From Gamsiella multidivaricata (lineage: Eukaryota > Mortierellomycota > Mortierellomycetes > Mortierellales > Mortierellaceae): a stretch of DNA of 64,000 nucleotides. The notes beneath the pieces were generated by a model that saw only the letters and a list, made by a program, of their open reading frames with translations, was not told where the DNA came from and ran no database searches. Shown in pieces: positions 10,012 through 21,722 of this stretch. The position numbers and the translations under genes were made by a program. Within the stretch, counting starts at the first letter, position 1; every line of letters begins with the position of its first letter. The DNA is taken from assembly GCF_025024155.1 (NCBI RefSeq), contig NW_026251824.1, positions 1 through 64,000 of the forward strand, in the 5' to 3' direction.

Positions 10012-12317
10012 ATGCAATTCACAGGGAGCCGCTACATCGTCGCCGGCGTCACCCTCCTGATCGCATACATCGCCCTCACAAGCCAGATCTTTGTCTTCAT
10101 TCCATGGTTCCGGACTATCTCCCTCACAAGAACCCTTCAGGTCCTGGTGCCTTTCAACATTGGCGTGGCGTTTATCTACTGGAACTATTACCTTGCTTGC
10201 ACAACTGAACCTGGCTCACCGCCGCCTGGTTGGGGGGTATGTAAATTTCTCCCTTGTTATCACTTGTCTGACCACAGGTCTGAAGCCATGCATTGGAATG
10301 GAGTATTGACAGCTGTCTTCTTTGTCGAAATTACTGGAGGGTAGGCCCCTGAGGTAGTGGAAGTGTGTGAAGAATCTGAGGGCAGGGATCAGGAGGACAG
10401 ACTTAAAGCAGAAACATCAACAGCGGCTGATGCAATAGGAGCAAAAACAGACAACATTGAGCATGGCCACTCGACCTCCATCAACCACAAGGAACCGCAC
10501 CGCTTGAACCATAGACAAAAGAACCATCCTGACCCAAAGGGCTTCAAGACAACCTCGACCAATCTAATCAAAAAGAAGACGCCTCTACCACGGTACTGCA
10601 GGACATGCGAGGCCTTTAAGCCGCCTCGGTCGCATCATTGCAGGGTTTGCAAGAAATGTGTCCTAAAAATGGATCACCATTGTCCATGGATCAACAACTG
10701 TGTGGGACATTACAATTACGGGCATTTCATCCGCTTCATCACCTGGGTTTCGATCACGACGGGTTCTTGTATGGTCCTACTGCTCTGGAGGTTGGTGGAC
10801 GCAGTCCAGAACGAGACCTACTACATGGTAAGGTGCAATGCTCATGTAATCTATTTCAAAATGACGATGCTCCAGGGCCCCTTTTATTTACTCCGCTAGT
10901 TATTTTGATATGGCTTTAACTTTATATTCCACGGTCCTATAGTACACTGGCGATGGTCCAACAAAGACACAGATCGTTTTCATGGCCGTGAACATCGTCG
11001 TAGACGGAGGCGTGCTTTTGGCGGTCGGGTTTTTGACAATATACCACCTCTGGAGCATGATCAGCAATACTTCGACGATCGAGGTCTGGGAACAGGAAAA
11101 AGTTGACGCCATGATCAAAAAAGGAAAAATCAGAAAGGTACCGGGCATTATTTTCCTCTCTATCGGTTTTCTTTCCATCGCCATTATCTTCAAAATAAGT
11201 ACAGGTAATCGAACCAGTCGCTGATGCTGTCCTGTACAAATCATAGGTCAAATATCCCTACGATGTTGGTTGTCTCCGCAATTATCGTCAGGTCCTGGGG
11301 GAGAGCACTTGGTTTTGGTTGTGGCCACAATCCATGGTCGGCTCAGGCACAGAGTTTGATGTCATCCAAGACAAGGATGCGGCACTGATTTGGCCACCGC
11401 GCGAGTACCAGACATCTAAGAAGCAGGACAGGACGTTCGTTTCAGAATACGCATCTTCTTCGATTCGTCACCGTCGCAATAGGGATCTGAGCTCAATGGA
11501 AACACCTGTCAGTCCAGATGGTAACGCCAGCAATAGAAGGAGCAGGAGCGGCAGAGACGATCGTGCATCGGCAAGGCCGCCGTCTCATTTCCCTACCCAT
11601 GTTCGTCGCGGTAGCGAGGGCTGGATTGTTCAGGATTTGACGGTTCAGCAGCGTGCAGAATTATATGACAAGCAGATGCAGTATCAGCGTGAGAATGAAA
11701 GGCACCATGATCAAGAGGATGGAGAAGATGAGGACTACCTGGAGGGTTTGTCAGACATTGAAGACGGCGTCTATGGGGGACTTCCTGGTGGGATGCAGGG
11801 CAGCCGTCATTATCAGGAGTCCGAGGATTACAACGACGATGGTGCTCAGCGCGATGGGGATGAGGCGCAGGAGAGTTCAGAGGAAGACAATGATATCCCC
11901 TACGATGTTGCCAGCGATGAGTACGATGATGATGGATACGGTGACAATGATGAGTATGAAGACGAAGATTTTGACGAGCAGAATCCTTATCTCGCCTATG
12001 ACGAGGACGAAGAAGAAGGGGATGAGCAGGAAGGCGATGTGGACGATGATGAGGTAACTCTCCAGGGCCAGGATCGACACAAGATCGGGCGCTTCTTTGA
12101 TCACCTCGATAATTCTGGCACAGCATTTGATGGACGGGAAATTGACGAGTGGGACGAAGGCGAGGGTGTGGATGTGGGATGTCGACCTCCAGGGCTGAAT
12201 GGGGCCGATATATCATCTACGCTGCAGCGCGAGCCCAAGAAGAAGACCTTTTATACCATGCTGGTCGAGCGCGAACAGGCACTGAAGAAGCAGAAGGCGA
12301 AGGATTACAGTAAATAG
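10012..12317 (+). CDS. PFA4: DHHC palmitoyltransferase, PFA4 type
   Basis: Protein S-acyltransferase, an integral membrane enzyme; in yeast Pfa4 acts in the ER on chitin synthase Chs3. Exons are 10012-10236, 10345-10827, 10943-11137 and 11247-12317, all GT-AG and frame-consistent, giving 657 residues. Two N-terminal membrane helices (about 8-28 and 42-62) are followed by the [10 protein letters not shown] motif typical of PFA4. The cysteine-rich domain ([17 protein letters not shown]) carries the catalytic DHHC at residues 185-188 and the [10 protein letters not shown] motif; helices 3 and 4 follow. Exon 4 opens with [18 protein letters not shown] and WLWP, the expected PaCCT-like region. The tail from about 400 is unusually long and very acidic ([20 protein letters not shown]), a feature of PFA4 enlarged here. 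A divergent, longer linker (residues 76-155) precedes the DHHC domain. Confidence 0.92.
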
Positions 12318-12561
12318 TGTTAAACCTTGATATGAACTTGCACGAGCCACGATGCTTCTTTCTCCACGATAGCATGAACACTTGATAACGCCATGATTCC
12401 AAATTCGTCCTCTGCCGTGGTACGACGGTTAAAAGCTGCCACAATTAATTTCCTCCGCTCATTAATTCGACGTTAACACGATAATGCCGCTCTTTATTTT
12501 CTTTTAAACAATTGTCTGCGTGAAGATGATGGTAATAGTAGGGATGTGAATAAGCACTGGA

Positions 12562-13339
12562 TCAAGCAATGTTGGATGCGCGAAGGTTGTGGACAATGCT
12601 GTCTGATTCTTCCAGCTTGTCAAACCCTTTACAGTGTTTGACGACGATCTTTTTGTTGGTCTCCTGTGCATGTCCACCTAGCAACATCTCATCCATGACT
12701 TGATATGCCTAGTGAGAAAGGATTTGATATTCATATGAAAAAAAAAAAAAAAAAAAAAAAAAATGATCAGAAACTTGATCTTTGTACCACGGGGCCGCTC
12801 CATATAGCTCCCTTTGGGGTGTCACCACAAGTAGCATGGTTCATGCTTCTTCCTTTGCTTACCGCGGAGTAATTGTAGATGATGTCGAGTTCGCACACGT
12901 TTCCAAAGTACTGATCCAGGCATTCGACATATTTGTGAAGCACTTCCAGTCCTGACAGCTCATTGTCGTTCCAGTCGATTCCAAAGCAAAAGAACAGCGA
13001 AGCGTATCTATATCGACAATAAAAAGAAAATAAAACGATTAGCGTGAGAAATTCAGGGCATACGTATCAATCCAATACCCGTTTCAACCCAAGAGTCAAC
13101 TAAACCAAAACACATCCCAAGTCGTTTCCATAAAGGCATCCTCACCTCTTGTAAATGGCCTTTCCTCGTGCCTCGCGCCTTCCCTCGAGCTCCAGAATGT
13201 TGCACATGCCTCGTTTTCTTGCCAGGATCTGTGTCACGACATCCTGACTGAGCGACGCCTTTTGTTTATCCGTCATGTATTGGTACCACCGCGTAAGGCG
13301 GATCTTGCCCTGTCTGTTGAAGATGAGAATGAAGTTGAT
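12562..13339 (-). CDS. Clathrin-adaptor sigma subunit, AP-1 like (first exon unresolved)
   Basis: Small (sigma) chain of an adaptor complex that links clathrin and cargo at the trans-Golgi or endosome. Coding exons are 13339-13146, 13007-12863 and 12708-12562, all GT-AG with matching phases. The protein reads [19 protein letters not shown] at the start, then [47 protein letters not shown], and [15 protein letters not shown], all clear longin/sigma signatures. The frame opens at an AG acceptor, so the initiator must lie upstream; a one-codon ATG exon ending at 13526 with a GTACTG donor is possible but weak. Two oddities: an insert of about six residues (EGRREARGK) before IYKR, and divergence enough that AP-1 is only the best guess over AP-2 or AP-4. 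Confidence 0.8.
12738..12763 (+). repeat. A26 homopolymer in an intron of the sigma-subunit gene
   Basis: On the coding (minus) strand this is a T run about 30 nt upstream of the acceptor at 12709-12711. It would serve as an extended polypyrimidine tract. Confidence 0.9.
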
Positions 13340-13528
13340 CTAAAGTCGGACACGCCAAAAGAAAGCAGGAGGAGTAGGAAGGAGGCCCGGTTAGGCAGGG
13401 ACAGCTGAACTGCGTATTATACGAGACGGAAACCATTGTAGCGGTGTGCCACCCCCTGTGGTTCGAGAAAAGGCCAGATTCAGGGTAGAGCATGGCTCCT
13501 GTGGTTGCTGCAGCATCATCAGTACCAT

Positions 13529-14781
13529 CGCGCGTCGTTAGGAGATCTAATTGGTATTCTGGCCCTTCTGCTAAGTCGAAATAAAGGGGTTTTCGCTGCA
13601 AATATGTATCCTGCAAGAGAAGAGGTGATGCTGGCGCGATAACGAACGGTAGATGAGTGATGAGATGTGGTATGAGGAACTCGAAGGACGAATGATGATG
13701 CGAACGTGCAAGTTGAAACCTGTCATCCCCCTGGAAAGCTCACTTTCAATTGCAACAGTCACTTGCTGCTTTCCCCCCCCCTCCTCCACATGGCATTAGG
13801 CGCGTTTTTTGTATAACCGCTTCGTACCGGGGTCCCCTAGAACACCATCTATGCCAATGGACGCTTTTTTTTCCTCTGTCCAAGCAATCGCCGGTTGCTT
13901 GTTTCAATGGTCGCTCGAAAAGTCATCCCCTGGCGCCGTCAGCCTGGTTAAGGGAGTGCACGATGTGCTCGATTGCTCTGCAAGGGACAAGGAACCCCCA
14001 TTGAAGCTGTCGCAGTCGGGCTATACAATAGACCTGGATACGTTCCCCGTCCCTTCAGTTGTATCTTCTGAACCTGGAGACTCGCAGCAGTAGCATATAC
14101 CTCAATGTGCAATTTGCTATAGCCTGGAACATGGCTATATACATGGAGTAATTGAGAGCCGGCACTTTTCAAACCCAAATTTAGAACGAGCTGCGAGCAG
14201 GGAACTGTACGCGCGCAATTGAAGATGGTGTAGCAAGTGCCTGGTTCAGGACTGATGGCATCTGCGGGAAGGTCAGATGGGAGGATGGTCTAAGAAGATG
14301 GGAGGAAAAGTAAGGGCGGGGGATGGGGATGGACGTGAAGGAGGGTACACGAGAAGCAAGCAAGGAGCATGGTATAGTATAGTTGTGTGATATTTTTGCG
14401 CCCAGTTGAATGAATTGAAGACTGAAGAGATTCGCTCTCCCGCTCACTTTGTCTTGACTCGGCTTTCAACTCCTCCTTGTTGTGCTTCCTCATCTTCTGC
14501 TCCACCCTCCTCAGCCTCATCCCCATCCCCCTCCTTCCTTCCTTCTTTCCCTCCGCTCATTCTCATCAACCAAAACAACAACACCTCCCCCCGCCCCTTG
14601 CTTCATTCAAACCTACTTTGCTACCCATTCCCCCTCTGACCGTTTTTTTTATCGACTTCAGAATCCTTCTCCCCCGCCTCTCTTTTCAGGCACCATCATC
14701 TTCCTTCCCTTCGCTTCATTGCTGCTGCTCACCCACATATACCACTTCCTGACCTCCTTCTCCCATCTCTAATTCCACATA
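13529..14781. other. Divergent promoter and leader region
   Basis: No gene seen. The interval separates the minus-strand sigma gene from the plus-strand ADF-H/PH gene. From about 14430 to 14780 the plus strand becomes strongly C/T-rich, like the leaders in front of other genes here, so transcription of the ADF-H/PH gene probably begins around there. Confidence 0.4.
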
Positions 14782-16361
14782 ATGTCTTGCGACCTGACCG
14801 ATCCCGCCATCCTCGAGGCCTACCAGGAAATCATCTCAGGCGCACCCACTAACTGGTATGGCCAGCCGAGCACTGTGCCCTTGAATCGATATAACGTGCA
14901 ATTAGGAAACGAAATATGCCATTAATCATGCATCTAATGCGCCTCACACCTCCTTTTATGCTAGGCTTATCCTCGGTTACCATGACACAAGGGACAAGAT
15001 CTCGCTCTACTCTAAGGGGACCGGTGGACTCGAGGAATTGACCGCTAATCTCAAGGAGGAGGTGCTTTATGGATTCGTCAGGATTGAGGATCGCTTTGCT
15101 CTCCTCGCCTATGTCTCCGAACAAGTCAGGTAAAAGACATGCAACCCTACAGCCGCAACCATTCATGCAGCTGGTATCATGCGTCTCTGTCTGCTCGGCC
15201 CCCTGCACTTGTTATCAATAATCTAGGCCACTGCTACAATATGAAGCTAGGCAGAAGCTCTAACGATGGCTCTCTTATTTTCATCTTCCTTTTTATCCTG
15301 CACCGCATCTCTACTATGCTCGCCACCTATTCATCGCATCAGTGGTCTTCGTCGTGGTAAGGAGTTCGTGGGGTTTTATGAATGATACACCACAAGTATG
15401 GCACGTCGTTGCAGTTGGGTTGAGTCCGCTTCTAGTTGCTTACATGAACTTGATTTGTCGCATAATAGCGCGTGCGTTGGTGCATGGTAAGGCTGTTGGC
15501 GCCCTCTTCAAGGCCAGCAATGCCCAGATCAACACCTCGAGCCTTGCAGAGTTGACCGAAGAGAGAGTGCGCGCTCGTCTCGGATTGACTGAGGGACCAC
15601 CAACTCCAGAGGCTTCTTCGCCCGTCATGTCCTCGACACCTGTGCCCGTCGGATCCCCAGTCCCAGCACCCCGCCCTGTGACCCCCGTGTCGCCTCTACC
15701 AGTTGCAGAGCCCATCGCTATCGACACCGTTATTCAACAGCAGCAGCAGCCCGAGGTCGCAACTCCTAGCCCCACTGCCAGGACTGCTTCCCCTCGTTCA
15801 GGACTCTCGACTCCCAGAACTGAGCGTCAGCTGGAAATTGAGGCTGCAGAGCGCAAGGTCCGCGAGGAGATGGAGCGTCAGAGGCGCGCCGAGGCTGCTA
15901 AGCGTCAAAGAGAGACTGAAGAGCGTGAGGCACGTGAGCAGGAACTCTTTGCTCAGAAGCAGGCCCTTGAACTGGAGCGCAAGCGCAAGGAAGAGACCGA
16001 CAGAGTTGCACGTGAGGCGATGAAGAGGCAATTGATCGAGATGGAGAGACTCCGAGGATTGGGGCTTTCTGGATACATTACCATTCAAAGCGCTGGTTCG
16101 CCTTTCTGGAAGCGCCGCTTCTATGCGATGCGTGGACAGGTTCTGGCTTTCTTCAGGGACGAGAACGACCGCGCGCCTGTCTCGCAAGTGAACCTCGCTG
16201 GTCAGGTCGTACATGTTGAGGATGCCTCGCTCGAGGTCTTGATCCCCAACAGCTTCCGCGTTGACCTGAAGAATGGCGATACTCATTATTTTTTCAGCGA
16301 CACGACCAAGGACAAGGAGATGGCTATTGCTGGATTCATGAAGTGCAATGAGTCTCCATAA
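14782..16361 (+). CDS. ADF-H (coactosin/Abp1-type) plus PH domain protein
   Basis: Probable actin-binding adaptor at membranes. Exons: 14782-14855, 14965-15129, a 14-nt microexon 15343-15356, and 15469-16361, giving 381 residues. The ADF-H domain (about 1-125) reads DPAILEAYQEIISGAPTNW, GGLEELTANLKEEVLYGFVRI, then SGLRRARALVHGKAVGALF, close to the drebrin/Abp1/coactosin subclass. A Pro/Ser-rich linker with QQQQP and a charged coiled coil (about 205-275, EREAREQELFAQKQALELE) follow. Residues 280-375 form a PH domain (GLSGYITIQSAGSPFWKRRF ... LKNGDTHYFFSD). Abp1-type proteins usually end in SH3; a PH domain suggests phosphoinositide recruitment. The ADF-H reading frame only closes if the microexon is included. 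A pyrimidine-rich leader precedes the ATG. Confidence 0.85.
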
Positions 16362-18585
16362 TTCATATAGACAGGAGATATGGACGAGCTGGTCAATTGT
16401 TGGGCTAAGCTACTGAAACAACCATGCCCGCGCAAACGAAGGTCGCCATTGACCATCTGAACAAACGCTTGCATTACATATACAAAAACTATTCAAATAA
16501 ATATAAACATATACAGTTTTTAATTTACACACTATTTTACACTAGAAGACGGACATGGTGTATGGCAGCGCATTGAATTGGTTAGCAAAGGAATGTGGGC
16601 AGGCAAGCCCAAGCATGATGCGCTTTATCTGACAAAGTTTATTAGTATCGAACATTGATGAAATAGGGGTGGGTTACACTGATGCACGGACATGTCCCGA
16701 AGTCCGATTACGCACACGCGAAGTAGATCTCCTTTACTGCGACCCACCACTACGGTACAGGACAGTAAGGAAATGCTTCAAAGGGGTAAGGAGAAGGAGA
16801 CAGAGAGCGAGAGAGATTCATACGCGCGTACTTGTCTTGACAGCATTGTTGATAACCAGGCTTCGGACTCTATCGTTTCGGCCGCGGTTATCCCTGAAAT
16901 CTCCCTCTATCAGCACAGCAAGCCAAATGCGTCTTTTTGGCGCAGCCCATGGACGACTTGGACAGCGAGGGGGTGGAGGGGCCGCCTAGTGATCTGCAGA
17001 CTACAAGCGGTGTTCGAAGGGAAGTCGCTCCTTTTGTCCCTTCTTTATACCGCTAATTTCTGTCTTTTGCAGTCATGATATAATATCCACTCGATATCCT
17101 TATTTTAGGCACATCCTGGAAGTCGGGGGAAAGCAATGTGAAGGCACAGATAGATGTGGATTGAGAGCTTTAATTGAAGTGCATAAGACGAGACCTGATG
17201 GTTCGTATCAGCTTGTCAAATGGCGGCAGGACATAAACGCTGGAGGTTCACAAATAGAGGAGGGGCATAAGGAGATGAACGGACAAGGCCACATGGATCC
17301 GTGGCATCATACGCACTGCCGTCATCATCATCATCATCATCATCATTATCATAGTCATTTTAGCCCCCGTCCTTTTGCGCGTTTTGTTTCTACTTTCCCC
17401 CATTCCACACATGAAGAATGAAACAAGTTATCATAGGCCACCGATACTATACTTTCTAAAATCATCCCTACCCTCCTTCCTTCTCCATCTCTTTCGTCTG
17501 ACCTCGACTCGGCTGTCCATCTCCTACGCCGCTCTTTATCCCCTTCTGCTACTGCTCTCCTTCGCTCTGCGCTATATCTGCTATACAGATTTCTTTGTCC
17601 TAGAAAGCACATACCGATCCTCACATCAGCCGCGCGTTGTTTATTCTTCGTTGTATCCTCTCAGCGCACGTTTTTTACGTCTCCTCGACGAGCGTCTCAC
17701 CATATTTCTTCTCCCTTTTCGGAGCCTCAGTCCGTCAAAAAGCAATCTATCTAGTTAACCATTCGATCAAGCCCTACTCCTTACTCAAAAGCTCTTGCTC
17801 CCACTCAAAAATCCCACCGCGCTGCGCCCGTGATACCACTACTGTCCTGCTTCTCATCTATATATTCATTTGTCTCTCTTTTTTGTTTCTTGCTTTCGTT
17901 CTTCGTTCCTATCCGTCCTACGATCCTCCTCATTCACACTCCACGCTTCACACTCCACGTTTCACATTTCACACTTGCATTCTCTCCCTTTCGTCGGCCA
18001 CTTCCACTCCTCCACACTCTTCGCTGCCGTTGAATGCCTATCCTCAAGCTGTCGTTCTTCCTGGGTCCAAAGGATCAAAAGCAGCCATGGAGGTAAACAC
18101 ATTCTGTGCTACACAAATGTCTGTGCTTCCTTGATTACGGTGTATCATATCTGCATCCCCTTCCCCTATTGACCCTTCAAAATGCCAGAGCATCATGCTG
18201 TCATCCTGCCGATCTACTCTGAACTTTGAACTGTTGGTCCTATTTCAAATGGACAGCAGCTTTCCAGCAAAGACACACACGCAGAAAGGGGGAGAAAGTG
18301 TGGTATACACTCCCCTTTTCTTCAGATAGTGGTACATGTGGTGCTTCATGATGATTCAACGGCTTCTCTCCCGGTTGCACAAAGAAGCCTCCTCCCCCCT
18401 TTTTGTGGTCAATGTGGATGAGTCCTTAGGCTCAGATCACGTCGCCATTAGTCGTGTTCCGAATCCACGTCCTCGTCTCCGCTCCCTTCCCGCAAGGGAC
18501 ACCTTCGCCCCCACCTCGTAACACCCCATCTCATCACCGCCTTACTTTCCAATGCGTCAATAGCTACAACACATCAGCCCCGTCG
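16362..18585. other. Long intergenic/leader region upstream of the DCAF12-like gene
   Basis: 2.2 kb without a recognisable gene. It holds a CAT triplet repeat (17322-17350). From about 17430 to 18030 the plus strand is C/T-rich, like a transcribed leader. An ATG-GAG followed by a GTAAAC donor lies at 18088-18095, and an AG acceptor (GCGTCAATAG) at 18547-18556. Joining them would put the next gene out of frame, so I read these as a possible 5'-UTR intron. Confidence 0.35.
17322..17350 (+). repeat. CAT trinucleotide microsatellite
   Basis: About nine near-perfect CAT units, ending with imperfect CATTAT. Non-coding context. Confidence 0.85.
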
Positions 18586-21401
18586 ATGCCCTCGGCCTCT
18601 GTGCTGGGGCCACTGAGGAAGCGCGAGTACCAGACACGGCAGCAGCAGATCAGACAAGGAACCCCACGCAGGATCGGCTGCCAACCTCAGCTACAGGACG
18701 TGTACCATGTCTCTGAACAGAACATCCTCACGCCCTCCAGCAGCCCAGATGCTCCTAGCAGTACTAAGGCAGGTATTGCACCCGGATCGCCAGCAAAAGC
18801 ACAGGAACCAGCACTACGATCCACGTCCAGTTCCCCCAAATTACCAGTAGTTCACCCACTTTCATCACTTTCAAGCTCACCTTCACCCTCGTTATCACCA
18901 TCGCTGGGGTCGCATGGTAAAAGCATTACGAGGATGGGTCAAGTAACGGAGTTCGGCGGCGGTACTTCCTCCAATTCTGTTGCGGAGTCATCAAGCTCAG
19001 CGTCGTTGAGGAGTCCACATCTTTCCGTAGTCCAGTTGGGCGCCGGCAGTAGGCGTATGTCTACGCCATCCATGTCGACAACTTCCCAGCAGATGCCCTA
19101 TCACTCGGTCAGGACAGAGTCTGCAGCGTCGTCGTCATCGTCCCCTTGCCATAGTACAACTGTAGCGCCGCGTCTCAACTCAGCACTCTCCGCCCCTCGT
19201 ACCTGGATCGCCTCCTCAACAGAATTGCCTTCTCTTTGTGTGGCGGACGAATCGAATGGGTATTACAACACTGAGACTTGTCAGCGAGCGCCTTCAGCTT
19301 TATCAATGACTGGATACAGCTACAGCAATAAGTTGGATGCGACTTCCGATCTGGTCAGTTCCGGGATCCCTGCTATTATCGATGAGCGCGACTACTGCAT
19401 GGAAGGATACGACAAGGCCTTTGCGGCGACGTGGTTCACTCACGAGGAGGTGCTCTTGGGAACCAAATGTAACAAGGTAACATGGATCAGACAAAAAAAA
19501 AAAAGGCGTTGGGAGAGAATAAAGGGTAGAGCTAGTGGTATATGGATAACGAACACAGCATTGAATTACGTGTTGTTATGCTCCAGTATCTATGAGGCAG
19601 CCCACTAACCAACAGTTCCTTGAAAACACTGTATTCCTAAATAGATCATCATGTTAAACACCCGCACGGACAAGCGCACGATCATAGGACGCCTGGATGA
19701 GTGTCTTATGGAAAGCACCGAGAGCGCTCTCGCGCATGTCAGGGACCTGGCTGCGAAGGAAGACAGTTTTACCCAGATGAAGACACCAAATGTTCGCAGC
19801 TCCTTTGGTCTCCAAAACACGTACCTTCCGCGAGGAGGATTAGGGAGAATGTACGACAGCAGTATCGCCAGTAGCACCAACAACAACGACCTGGGATTGG
19901 CGCACACTTTGGAGAGAGGGCTCAGGTTCTTCAACCCCGGTCGTCGATCGTCTACCCCTTCATTGGCGACCGCAGCCAGCCCCAACTCTTCATCACCAAC
20001 GGCTACCAATTCAGCCACGAGTCCAATCGCTACCGCTGCGGCATCAACAGTAGTAACGCAGGCGGCAGAAAATGCCATCAATGGCGCAAACACCAACATT
20101 ACTACGAACTCACCAGGGGATATGAGCCCAGGAACGCTGAACAGCATTGCAGCTGCGTCCACATCTACAGGCATCCGATCACTATCCATCAATCCATCCA
20201 GGACGCTTCTCGCGATCGGCTCCGGAGACCCTTTCCAGGTGACGATCTACGCAATCCCAGAGTTTGAGCCCGTGGGGATGATGTACGGACACACGGACCT
20301 GGTGTTCTCACTGACCTGGATCTCAGACACGGTTCTGGTGACGGGCGCGAGGGACGGGTCGATGCGTGTTTGGACCATGGGGTCGCCCGTGCTGACGAAT
20401 TTGCACTCAGTCACACGCGAGGTCAAGGTCCACCTTCCGGTGATTACGCGTGCAGAGGTAAGGACTAAGGTCCGCGATCTAGCGCTTAACAAGACAACAG
20501 GAGTAAGTAGCTGGGGCTGAAACCGTTTTATGAGAATCAGCGTTGCAAATTGATTGCTATTCTTACCTATACCTTGGTGAAAATGACTAGCAATTGATGA
20601 CATTGACAACTGAAGGGTATGTCAAGCTATGGGATCGCGAGTCGTACGTCCAAGTAAGTGCATCTTTCACTTCGGCGATACACGTTCTACCATGTAATCA
20701 AACAATGCGACCATTGTGAGGGAGTTTTCCTGCGCATTAACATCTATATTCTTTTCTTTTTCTTTTTTTTTGCATTACTCTAACCACAGCTCTCAAAGTT
20801 GAAGCTGATCCATTCGACTGAGACCGTGTGCCTGACCGCCAACTCGGATGCAAACCTCTTTGCCGTCGGTTCACAATCCCACATTTCGATCATCGATCCC
20901 CGCAGCACATCCATCGTCCACGACATAGATTCATGTGATGAAGGCTGGGGTGTCCGCGCCCTCGACTTTAAGAGCCACATCATTACCACGGGCGGAGGAT
21001 TTGGCCGTATCGGTTACTATGATGTTCGCGCACAACGGTACCTTGATGGGTTCAACAACGGCGAGAGTACAAAACGGTTCCAGGAAATCGGACCTGGCTG
21101 GCTCGTAAGTGATCCTTAAGCTTTCTTTTTGAAGGAGAAGGTTGTCGGTTCAGCAAAAAAACGATATTGACTATGGCTTTTTCTACGCGTCCCTTTTCTT
21201 TCTTTCTTTCTTTTTTTTTTTTTTTTTTTTTTTTGTTGACGACAGAATCGAGATACTGCGTACGCGATGTCGATCTCAGGCATCACGATCCGGAATGCGG
21301 TGTATACGTTGGAATACGACTCGACGGGCACAAGGCTATTTGCAGCAGGTGGACCACTCCAGCTCGGACTCTGCGGCGCCTACGCTGCTCTGTGGGCATA
21401 A
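18586..21401 (+). CDS. DCAF12-like WD40 protein
   Basis: Likely substrate receptor of a CUL4-DDB1 ubiquitin ligase; animal DCAF12 recognises C-terminal degrons. Exons 18586-19476, 19645-20502, 20591-20653, 20790-21104 and 21246-21401 join in phase 0 throughout, giving 760 residues. The first 250 residues are Ser-rich and disordered. Then FAATWFTHEEVLLGTKCNK matches the DCAF12 start of the propeller, followed by an insert of about 150 low-complexity residues inside blade 1, then IRSLSINPSRTLLAIGSGDP, YGHTDLVFSLTWISDTVLV and DGSMRVW. Later blades read YVKLWDRE, LFAVGSQSHISIIDPR and IGYYDVRAQRYLDG. The C-terminus LFAAGGPLQLGLCGAYAALW is the diagnostic end of DCAF12. The start is the first in-frame ATG before conserved sequence; the disordered N-terminus makes it uncertain. 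Confidence 0.88.
21211..21234 (+). repeat. T24 tract before the last acceptor of the DCAF12-like gene
   Basis: Preceded by CTTT repeats (21190-21210) and followed 11 nt later by the acceptor at 21244-21245. An exaggerated polypyrimidine tract. Confidence 0.9.
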
Positions 21402-21722
21402 ATGCAGCCAAGCAAGCCTGGCAGCTCTCTGCGAGACTCTTTCACGATCAATAGATTAGACAAACATACGCGCGCTATCACACACACAAACAATATTAAT
21501 CACCATAATATTTTAGGGCTGGGAGAGAAAGTTTACGGGGGATAGAATGAGGGCCGATTTGCTCAATTATCAACTACGATCTTGCTAATACTTTGGCGAG
21601 AACGTTTTCGGAAAAGCGTAGGGTTTTATTTGAAGTTTTGATTGTATGTGGGCATATTAACCCCCCCCCCCCCCCTTTCATTATCATTATTATCAGTAAG
21701 ACGCGACCGACCGCTGCCGCTG
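21402..21722. other. Convergent 3' intergenic region
   Basis: Shared 3' flank of the DCAF12-like (+) and HMG (-) genes. It includes an AT-rich stretch with AATAAT-like sites (21490-21520) and a run of 16 C (21661-21676). No gene seen. Confidence 0.4.
21661..21676 (+). repeat. C16 homopolymer
   Basis: Sixteen consecutive C just outside the stop of the HMG gene. Tracts of this length are prone to slippage. Confidence 0.9.

Noticed and set aside
18088..18094. ATGGAG as the true first coding exon of the DCAF12-like gene
   Set aside because: Splicing its GTAAAC donor to the acceptor at 18556 gives the wrong frame for the conserved protein. More likely 5'-UTR.
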